The notes beneath the pieces are model-generated. The model was not told the DNA's origin, did no database searches, and was given only the letters and a program-made list of their open reading frames with translations. Shown in pieces: positions 44,201-64,000 of a stretch of 64,000 bases of DNA. The translations under genes were made by a program, and so were the position numbers. This DNA is from Luscinia megarhynchos (taxonomy: Eukaryota; Chordata; Aves; Passeriformes; Turdidae). Where the stretch lies: contig JAPFBE010000013.1 in assembly GCA_034336665.1 (NCBI GenBank), forward strand, positions 15,417,056 through 15,481,055, read 5' to 3'. Every line of letters begins with the position of its first letter. The first letter of the stretch is position 1.

Positions 44201-46627
44201 ATTGGAATAAAAACACCTTAGTCAGATCACTGTCTTTTTTTCCTTGTTGTTTGAGTAGCTCCTGCTGGACACAGGAACAGCTTTTCCCAGCACAGCAGCT
44301 CTGCTGCACAGAGGGGAGGATCTGGAGGCAGCATGTGCATTTTGCTGGGCATTCACCCTTATTTTAAGACAACCAAGTAAACAAGCAAATGCCAGCTCTC
44401 TTTAAGCAATGTACATTACCAGTCTCTGCTATGAACAACTTCCCACTAATGTGGATAAAGATCTGCCTGCCCTCCTTCCCAGCCAAGATGACAGGACCTG
44501 CACCTTCACTTGCTATATATAGATTTAAATTAGAAGTATTAACTGAGCCTATACAAGCATTGACCAAAGGAACAACTAAAATTCGAGGCCCCTGGTGACC
44601 TTTGGTGACAGAAGGGGTGGTATTGATGACATTAAATATGTCTGGTTTATGTTTCCATTTGTAGAGGTCATTCATCTCCCTCTTCTCCCAAATGAGGGAG
44701 ACATTCCTTTTTCTAAAGGAGCAGCTGGTTACCCTCCCCTGAAGTCATTTTGTTCCCAAGAACTTTATTCTGTCCATATTTTCCTTTGTTTTATGGGTTA
44801 TCTTTTCCTGTATTTCATTGGTTGTTTCAAGTCTGCTCACAGGAAAGGCAGCTTTAAAACCATTTACTCTCCCAATTAATTTTTCTTTCCAGGTAGGAAA
44901 TGTTTGCATTTAGTTTTTATTTGCTATCAGACTGCATCTGCTTCCCCTTTTCAGAGTTAAGCAAGGTGCCCAGGACTAGTAAGAAAACCAGCAACAATAA
45001 AAACCCCTCTCTTGTTTGCTCTGCCCATTAGAGGGGTTATATTCCTCAGCCCCACCTAGGCCAGCCATGACCACTGCAGTTCAGATCCCTGCAGGCTTTG
45101 CTGACCACACAGCACAGTTCACCACCCTTGACACAGCAAGAAAACAAATAAATCCAGCTGTTTTCATCCTGCATCTTCTCATACTCTAAAAATATCACTG
45201 CAAGGTTTTGAATTTAAAGCACACTAACTGTTCTCTGCTGGCCTTGATCACATGAGTTATACCTATGATACAATTAAACCATCATGTTAAGGAGGTTCTC
45301 CTAAACACAAAGCTAAAATGCCCCTTTTACTTCAAAATCACTATAAATAACATAATATTTTCTGAAATTTATTGTACTCAAAACTAAAGATTCATTCTAG
45401 ATGTATGTTAAGGTTTGTGATTCACCCCATTATAGTTAGTACAGAGCCTCTTAAAGGAAGAAGACAATGTTCAGAACTAAAACCTCCTTCCTTTATCCCT
45501 CCTGCTTTTGTAAGAGCCAGCATTTACACTTAGCTAAAGGGCAAGAGCATCATTGCTGCTGCAGTTAAGTGCTCCCTGGGCCCATTTATCTCCAGCTAAT
45601 AATCCAATTTGCCTGGATATACTTGACTCCAGTAGGAGTGCAATTCACAGAGCAACTGCAGAAGGTAGTTCTTAAGGGACTCATCATATTACATGGAGAC
45701 AGGCATTTTAAATAGAGAACATATTCTGCCAGAGTGAGGTACACTCATGCTTCAGTGACATGGCAGTACTATGGCTTGCCTTATTTCACAGCTCCCACTT
45801 AAAAAGCAAGCAGCACAAAAACTGTTTAATCATTCATGGATTCATTTTACAGAATGTAGAGGCTGTAAACATTAATTTTGCTTTTGATTCTCATCCTACA
45901 CCAAGTATAAAGAAAGAAAGTGAAAAAGACAAAAGTAATAAAGAAAAAAAAAAAAAAAATAGACAATCACTGTAAAAGCATCACTGTCTTTTTTCTACTT
46001 TGATTCAACATGTTACAGGTGTCTCACATCCAGAAAAAACAGAAATATACCAAAACAATCAGTTTCACATAATACTTTTCTTCATATTCTTTCTCGAAAG
46101 GTTATGGAAAAGCTTGACTTATTAATGCATAACCCTCCCCATCACAAAAAAAAAATAAAAATCTCTATTCTAGTCATTGTATTTGACACCTCATAATCCA
46201 ACATCACTGTGGCAATGCTTCTGGGGGAAGGATTTACATAATTAAACATATCACAGTACAAAAAGAAGAACTGTGCTTTTAAGCCAAGTAAATTTCTTAC
46301 AAAACACAGTATTATTTTAGTGGATCTCATTTTGGGCCTCAGCAGAGATTTTTTTAATTGCAGTAATGAGAGGAATGTCGGATTTGTCTTTACAAACAAG
46401 CTGTGGGTCTGCTGGTAGATATAACTAGCCCTAAGAGATAAAACAAACAACAGGATGGATTCCACTGATCGATGAATGGAAAAAAAATATATTTACCTTT
46501 ACAAACAAACTGTAGATTTAGTGTCAAACTAGATATTGGAAGATGAAAGAAACAATGGGGAAAAACCATGAATTCCATAAGAATTAAAAATTAAAAGGGA
46601 GGTTATACATTAGAGGGGAATCTCAGG

Positions 46628-46861
46628 TGTCAGGTGTTCTGGGAAGTCTGTACCTCTCAAGTACCTCAGCCAAGGGGGAAAAAAAAAAAGAGAGAAATGC
46701 AGCCAGGAAATTTGGATAAAAAGGAGGCTGCATCCTCCAAAAACCTGAAAGATCCCAAGGGAATGCCCCATGGCCTCTCCTGTTATTTGAATAAAGTAAA
46801 AGGACTCCTGTCTCCTTCTTGGACATAAACCTCTGGTGTGTGTGGCTTAATTTTCCTGACA
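46628..46861 (+). mobile_element. Short solo LTR, family B
   Basis: Begins TGTCAGG and ends CCTGACA, a perfect 7-bp terminal inverted repeat. Inside are a TATA-like GGATAAAAAGG and, about 70 nt later, an AATAAA followed by a T/C- and GT-rich stretch, in the right order for U3-R-U5 on the plus strand. About 234 nt. I see no target duplication, so a boundary could be off by a few bases. Confidence 0.6.
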
Positions 46862-47088
46862 CCTAGAGCAAAATCCACCACAAAGTTTACTGCAGCTTAC
46901 CCATGAGGCTGGGAGTTGTTTAGCTCAGCTTCCCTCTCCTCAGGCAAAGCCTGAACCTTTCACTGCAGTTCCTTCCTGCACTCTAGCTACCAAATTCACC
47001 TGGCTACAGCTCAAACTCTTGCTTTTCAGTAGCACAACCTTCTTCAGCTGCTACTTGTGTGGGGACCCAGCTGCAGCTCATCTTCACA

Positions 47089-47160
47089 GAATCATTCTAT
47101 CAATTAGGTTGGAAAAGACCCTAATATTGAGAACTTTAATTAAGTCCAACTATTATCCTT
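47089..47160 (-). mobile_element. CR1 3' terminus, very short
   Basis: CAGAATCATTCTATCAATTA then GGTTGGAAAAGACCCTAATA and TTAAGTCCAACTATTA match the complement of a CR1 tail. Confidence 0.65.
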
Positions 47161-50100
47161 ATTCCAAAATGCACTTCTGAGGTATCTAAGAAATGCTGCT
47201 TTGGTTTAACACCACTGTCAGAGCTGTTGTGGGAGATCTGGGGAAAAGATCTTTTTAAGAATGCCAAGAGATGATGAACATTCCTGGCACATGCACAGTC
47301 CCTTGATCTCCCACTTGAACCTTCCAAACCTGAATTATTGATTTTTCCTCCTCGAATCAAGAGATTTTTCTGTTCTCTTGGAAAACTAATGTTGCTATGG
47401 TATCCCAGTACTTTAAATGCAGGCCTGAATTTATGTGACTTTTCCTGAAGATGAGGAAGAGGATTTGCCCCCTTTTACCAAGAACCACACCAACAAAAAC
47501 CACGTCCAGTGCTCAGCAGCCCTGGGAGTGCTGGGGCATATCCATGGGTACAAGTGCTCCTCCAGCACATTGGAGAACCTGGTCAAAACAATGCTTGGGC
47601 TGAGTGCTGGAGGAGCTGGAAGCAGCAGAGTTGCCCTTACATTTACACTATGTGTGGGAGCTAATACAAAGGAACTTAGAATGAAGAGTTGACTCATAAT
47701 GACACTAATGCAAAACCTGCTCCTAAAAACAAACCCTGTTCATTTTTGCTGGCCTTTCTGTGCCTTCACAAGAAATGAGAGAAACAGAGCAATTAGTTGA
47801 TTCTTGTGCAAAAAAAAAGCTTTCATCCACCTCACATCTTTGTGACAAGATGACAATGCATGCCCTTTCTTAAAATTCAGTTTGGAAGTACCGAGCAGTG
47901 ATGCCTGAAGATTTTTACTTTTCATGTATTTTTCATCTAGTCATTTTGTAGATTGCTAATACATATCTTCTAGTATTTTACCTGCCCTTTCTCTCACAAT
48001 TTAGGACAATTATCCAACCCTTTCTAACACATTCCTGAAATTTTGTTTAGTCTTATTTCCAAGAAGAGGAATTCTAACAGGGACACTGTTTTGCACTAGA
48101 ACTTAGAAGACACAACAAGAAAAAGGGCAAAGAAATCCCTGGAACAACTGCAAGGTGCAGACCCCAAGGGTGGGTTGCTGGGTCAACTGGTGCCTTATTG
48201 GATGTATCTGCTAGATCTAGTAATTAATTAACCTTATAAAATTTTTAGTAAATCAGTGGTACGTGTGCACAGAGCCCTATTTGTGCATCTGAAAGCTTTC
48301 ATTCAAGATCTGTTTTTTATATTAGCATATTTTACTCCTAATACAGTTTGGAAAGTTTTTTCCTTTGATTCTAGGCAACAGCAGTGACCAGCCCATCTCA
48401 GATACGTGCTGCTTCCAGCCCCCAAAAACCAGATGCTGCCTCTCCCCTCGCCAGCAAGCTGGGCACTGCACACCTCAGGAAGGCAGAACTCCCTCCTGAG
48501 CTTCTGGACATCACTTCTGAGCCTAGACATAAACATTGCAGCTGCCACATGGTCTGCAGAGCACTGACTCACTGGAGCATGGATTTACTGCTGCCCAATA
48601 ACAGAGTAACATTTCTACCTAAGCGAGCCCTTTAAAAGAAATTTCATTAGGGAGAAAGGTCGCCTCTCTAATTTCCCCTATAAATCCAATAGTGCCACAG
48701 ACAAATCTATTTCTACATCTGAGGAATGGCATTATAGCTTCACTTGAATGTCACAGCAACACACACTGTGTGGTAGTACAAACAGTGCAGGTGAAAGCAG
48801 AATTTCCTTCCATCCAAGGCAGTGATTTTCACTCTGTGGTAACAGTTAATATTTTTTTGTCCCCCTCTACCATTTTATCTCATGGTTTTGTTCTTCTCAG
48901 TCTTAGTGGTTTTATTTTGGAGATTCTTGTGAGCAAAACAACCTCAGCAAAGTTAAAATAGATCCACTGATTTGTTAGGGTGGGGAGTAGTGGTTGCCTC
49001 TGAGTGCTTTCCTACAAGTGGCTTGTGCAGTCTTCTTGCCTGCCCTTTCTGCAGGATGGCAAGAGAAGAGGAAAATAATTTGTTTCCTGTCAAGGGCATA
49101 CTGTGCACAAAACTCAAGCTGACAAAATTGTCTGTTACTGTCTGTTTGGTGACAGCCTTAAATTTAGGATGTTGCAGATTGTTTCCTTTGGTAACTCATG
49201 CATGTATTAAAAGTATCAGCTTTTATGTTTCTCTTAAAGTTTACAGAAGACAAGATAGCTGTAGGAAGGTCTGTGTACACAGGCTTATCTGCAGCCTTGG
49301 TAACCCCTCACTCCCTTGCTCAGGACCTACAATGGCAGTCACAGAGCAGGCTTAGAGTAAATGACTGAATTTCTTTCCTCTAGAGGTTCTCACTTCCCTT
49401 CTCAACATATTTAAAGCTTATTTCTAGTTAGGAGATATTACTATATCAGTGATGCTATTAATATCTGAGCTGTTCAAAGCATTACTATTGTTAGTATTTT
49501 CCATTAGAGGAATGGAAGTAGCCAACCTCAACAATGCAGCCAGAGCCAGATGCAATCAATTTAAAGATGTAGAAATGAAACTTTTATGTCCTGAGCCCTT
49601 ATCCTTGCTCCTTGGGGACTCTGTTTTGACCTAAGTCAGTAAAACAAGACAGCTTGGTCTGAATGCATTGTGGCCTGTGAACAGCCCACAGAGAGAGCTC
49701 CAGGTGAAAGGGACAGGGCTGCTGCTGCCCATTGCTGCAAGGAGCACTTTCCTTCTCCTCTCATCCCTGCTGAGTGTGGGAGATGCTGTTCAGCACATCT
49801 TAGAAAGTGATGCTGCAGGCTGATTTACTGGAGAGCAAAGCCTCTTCATGCTGTTCACCCTCATTGGTTTTTGTTTTAAACACATCTTGTTACGTTAGCC
49901 TGACAGTCCTCAAACTCCAGCTTCACTGAACTGGCTAAACTTAATACTGACTTTCTGTTCCCTGTATTTTCTTTCTGTACTTCTTACACATGGACATAGA
50001 CTTGCATGCCATGCTGATGTATGCAGTTCTTCCTCCCTCACAGAGCTGTTGAGCATCCTTTCAGAAGGTCATTAGATGCCAAATTAATGTTAAAAAGAAG

Positions 50101-50312
50101 TTACTTAACAATTGTCCATAATGAGGTCATGGTCTCAAAACCTCTATTAAGGCAGATAAATGTATTTACTTGTCTACAAGTATGGCAAACTGAAGCTCAA
50201 GGGTGAAAATGTTTAAGGTATTTCTGGTCCAGCCTGCTCTGATGGGGCTTTCTCTAGTACAGCTGTTGAAGGGGGATGATATTATGACGTTTAAAGCACT
50301 TCATCACAAAAA

Positions 50313-50502
50313 TATTCTATTCTATTCTATTCTATTCTATTCTATTCTATTCTATTCTATTCTATTCTATTCTATTCTATTCTATTCTATTCTATTCTAT
50401 TCTATTCTATTCTATTCTATTCTATTCTATTCTATTCCATTCCATTCCATTCCATTCCATTCCATTCCATTCCATTCCATTCCATTCCATTCCATTCCAT
50501 TC
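50313..50502. repeat. Composite pentanucleotide microsatellite (TATTC)25(CATTC)13
   Basis: Twenty-five exact TATTC units (50313-50437) run without interruption into thirteen exact CATTC units (50438-50502). A 190-nt perfect array changes register by a single T-to-C switch. The open frame across it (SILFY and SIPFH repeats) is a by-product. Confidence 0.98.
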
Positions 50503-53382
50503 CTGGGATAACTCAGCAAGTTACAACCAGGATTCAAATAGGATTGTAGGCAGTGTGTGGGGAATTTTGTCTTAGCTCATCCTTGCTGTCAAACTGAGTC
50601 CAAAGCCTTCAGTAAGATGCTGTTCATCATCTGCAGGGGAAACCCTCCCCTAAGCATTAGAGAGCTGGAGAGGAAAGATATAAACCCTTCCTCCCAAACA
50701 CACATTCTATCCCTCAGCATTCAAAGCTCCTGTATGTCTTTATTCTAATGTATATCAAGGCTTTCAATTAATAACAATGCAGAAGATTGTCACATAAATG
50801 AATTAACCCTCTAGGGAACCTGCATGGGTACTTTTGATGCAGTAGGAGCAAATTTAAAATGGCTTATTGCTAACATAATAGAAGTGATTATGTTTTCTGC
50901 TAACTTGGTTGCAACTAACATGGTACTGTATTAATTTACTTCTTAGCTTAGGATGTCTGTAAACTTAGTAGCAAGGATATTTTAATAGAAGAATATTAGT
51001 AGGCCAGAGCATATTAGCATTTCACTAACAATAACACTAATATTTCTATATCTATCCTAAGGGGATATGAAAGGATAAAGCTAACTCCCAGAATAAGGGA
51101 TACTTTGCAGCATTGACTGCCAGATATTAACAGCTGCATTGGTTTGATGGATTAAGGTAATGAAAGAATATGTTATCATCTTGAGGATGGGTTGCCAAAA
51201 ATAAGATCCTGGGGAATCAGTATTTTTGGACATTGTTCCCACTCTAACCAGGTATTGTGTCTGGATATAGATTTTCTTTCCCAGAGCACTTAGCTGTTTT
51301 TCCCTAGTTGGTTAAATTTCTTGGTTTTTTTGTTTTTTTTTTAATATATGCAAGCACACAATATTTTCTATAACTTCAATGAGGCTGTTAGCATCAGAAA
51401 TAGAGAAAGCAATATACCCTGGGGATTTAATTGTCATGTAACTCTTAAAAATTATGTTTTCAGAGAGGACATATGAATGGAAAATGGAATGAAAATTCTG
51501 CAGCCAGAGAGGGGAGGCCAAGGTGACCAAATTCAGGAAGGATCCTGCAGGCTGTGTCCCCTGTGAGGGTGGTGTGGGGCAAAGGGTCAGGCTGGGGCCT
51601 CTCAGACCTCTTACCTACCTGCAAGACAGTTCTTCCAGCTCCTCCCATCCAGCCATTTCACCTGCTGTAGCTGTGACTCTGTAGTTTCTATTAGAGGAAG
51701 GTGGCTGCTGTTCACATTCACCAAGGTGGAATTTCAGGTGGCAGGCATTTGTCTTGCCATCAACCCAGATTTCTTTAATCAGCTTATTTGTCTTTAGTAA
51801 GAAAACCTGCTAGTGTTTTCATGCTGCAACTAATGTAGGGGGAGGTTTTGTACTGTGCTTTGAGCTACTGCCCTACCACAGCTGAAATGTGAACTCCCCT
51901 ACCTGAGATGCACCATCTGGAGTTGTTATCTGCTCCTCTGCTGAGCTAATTCACCTAAGTAACAGAAGAATAGCCCAGAACTGGTGGTAAACACAAACCA
52001 GTGTAAAAATTTTTGAAGCCACATGAACCTGTGTGTGGCTGCCCCAGGGCCACTTAGTAAACACCAAGCTGTCAGCATGTGCCACTGTGTTCAAAGCCAG
52101 ACAGAAATCACCCCATCTATGTATGTAGGCACTCAGAGAGCTGTCAGAAGAGATTAATCTGCATTTGTTGCCTGCCTAGATATTATATTTTCAAGCCTTC
52201 TCGGAAGCCTGTCACAAATTAAAAAGAAAAAAAAACACAAAGAACCCACGGAGTTCAGTTATCATGTTTCCCTTCCCTCTTGCTTGTGGGGAAGAAGTGA
52301 ATGGGCTTTGTGAGTGAAAGCCCAGAGATAGGCAACAGGAAGGAAACCCTGCAGAGAAAACAGTGAATGTTACTCAGAGAATGCTCTGGTAACCTTTGGT
52401 GGCCAGATGACTGTCAGCCACTTCTTCTATTCACACTCCAGCAAACTGACTCCAAATGAACCACTAGCCACACTTACAACCCCTCATAGATGAGCTTAAG
52501 GGATTATTTGAATTTGAACTGTGGGTGTTATTCAGGTCAGAAGCATTCTGGTACTTGTGTTCTATTTCTTGCTTTGCATTTAAAACACAGCTTGTTTTGT
52601 GCTTTGCTTGGTGTAGTACCAACTCTCACAAGATGAAGCCTCTGTCTGACAGACTGTTCATTCACAGTGGAGAATTCCCTAACTTTGGAGACTCACCTGC
52701 TGCTGGGTCTGGCTGGGTGCTGTGCTTTGGACTGGGGACTAAAGAATTTGATAACTCACCAGTAGTGCCTACTGCTAAACTGCCTGCACAGTGCCAAGGC
52801 CTTTTCTCTTTCTCACACAGCTGGGAGTGGGAAGAAGAGATGCACAGCTGGGACAGCTGACCCCACCTGCCCAAAATATTGTGTCATGGTCAGCAGCAAG
52901 AGCTCAGGGAAGAGGAGGAAGGGAAAACTGTGGTGACAAGAAACCATCATGCATGCTGAGGTCATGTTTTCCAGGGAGTGGCTAAATGTCTATCTGCCAA
53001 TGGGGAATAGTGAATTAATCCTTATTTTCCTTTGGTTTTGCACATAGCTTTTGCTTTCCCTATGAAACTGATTTTAGCTCGACCCAGCACACTAGGTCAA
53101 GAAAAATCTGAGCTAAATTGGCTGGGACTGCATGAATCAGACTCAGTGGATAATAAATCTTTTCTTCTTTTTAGGAAAATACTTTGGGTGTGCCTTCAGA
53201 CAAACACTAAATTGAACATGTAACACAGACTGTAAACACTACAGCAGAGAGTCACTCTGGGTTAGAGATAAGAGAGATTGACCATTGGAAATATTTAACT
53301 CATCTGCACTGTACCATGTGGTCGTTGGTTTTGGCTTTTACCTCCTTTAAATAACGAGTCTTTGAGGCGTCTTTAATTTGTC

Positions 53383-53388
53383 TTTATT
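53383..53388 (-). promoter_or_regulatory. Candidate poly(A) signal of TAGLN3
   Basis: AATAAA on the minus strand, the first canonical hexamer after the TAGLN3 stop, about 394 nt downstream. It would give a modest 3' UTR. The actual cleavage site is not visible from sequence. Confidence 0.4.
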
Positions 53389-53700
53389 CTTCAGTCAAAC
53401 AATATCATCACTGAATTGAAGGACGAGGTTACTGGTTGAAATACAAGTGCAGTGTGAGACAAATATGGAAGATAACACTTTGCAAATAAATTAATACAGA
53501 ATAATTGTCTTTGCATAGTTCAGAAGTGAAAAGTAGGAGGCAGCAGTGCGCACGTGCTGTGAACTGACACACACCACCACAAAAACCCAAGTTCCTGGGC
53601 GAACTCTTGCAGCTGCAAAGAAAACAAACCAAACCAAAAATACCCCAAACCTTAGAGAGCACTAACTATTAAAAACCAGGCAGAAAGGGAACTAATAAGC

Positions 53701-53730
53701 TTTTTTTTCTTTTTTTTTTTTTTTTTTTCC
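53701..53730. repeat. Polypyrimidine tract in the TAGLN3 3' UTR
   Basis: A run of eight T, one C, then 18 or so T on the plus strand, i.e. an A-rich stretch in the transcript about 55 nt after the TAGLN3 stop. Confidence 0.85.
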
Positions 53731-53781
53731 TTAACAGACCATGCTGCAGAAAGAGTGTTTTCTCCACAGACAGAGATGCCT

Positions 53782-64000
<10,219 letters not shown>

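Larger units (their letters stand above)
37886..53382. other. Gene-free interval between TAGLN3 and TMPRSS7
   Basis: About 15.5 kb with the TMPRSS7 5' flank (a possible 5' UTR exon acceptor TTTCTCAG at about 37918), two CR1 tails, the family B LTR, a G12 run at 41404-41415 and the pentanucleotide array. All open frames are short and of random composition. Regulatory elements of the neuronal gene TAGLN3 or of TMPRSS7 may be here, but none can be read from this sequence alone. Confidence 0.55.

Noticed and set aside
50203..50511. Open frame with SILFY/SIPFH protein repeats
   Set aside because: Produced by the pentanucleotide microsatellite; a 5-nt unit gives a repeating 5-residue peptide in every frame without stops.

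Overview
The window looks like nuclear DNA of a bird, probably a passerine. The genes are vertebrate, with short coding exons and GT-AG introns. The repeats are CR1 LINE fragments with the avian ATTCTATG-type 3' end, plus solo LTRs of a type I associate with songbirds. All three recognisable genes lie on the minus strand, in the order known from mammals (TAGLN3 - TMPRSS7 - C3orf52). I see no prokaryotic gene, CRISPR array, tRNA or rRNA.

Layout from transcript 5' to 3' (high to low coordinates): (1) TAGLN3, about 63.1 to 53.8 kb, with four coding exons giving an intact 199-residue calponin-family protein. (2) A gene-free interval of about 15 kb (53.4-37.9 kb) holding a short solo LTR, two CR1 tails and a perfect composite pentanucleotide array, (TATTC)25(CATTC)13. 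(3) TMPRSS7 (matriptase-3), 37.9 to 5.56 kb, with 18 coding exons. It encodes a type II membrane serine protease: cytoplasmic tail, TM, SEA, two CUB, three LDLRA, trypsin domain. (4) C3orf52 (TTMP), 3.8 to 0.43 kb, with five coding exons giving a small type II membrane protein with a SEA-like domain.

Two anomalies stand out. TMPRSS7 has one extra base in the exon that carries the catalytic Asp (GGGG at 9599-9602). The shifted frame hits a stop in the second codon of the next exon. C3orf52 exon 4 is 55 nt long, which does not fit the phases of its neighbours, and the SEA domain appears to have lost about 13 nt. The neighbouring SEA genes are therefore both disrupted in this sequence while TAGLN3 is clean. 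This could be real decay, polymorphism or assembly error. The two SEA genes also share the same series of intron phases over their first exons, which suggests that C3orf52 is a protease-less tandem duplicate of the 5' part of TMPRSS7.

Three copies of one LTR family sit in TMPRSS7 introns, all in the same orientation. One ends 48 nt from the splice donor of the frameshifted exon. I found no evidence for a wholly new biological system. Names and homologies come from reading translated exons and recalling the families; no search was run.
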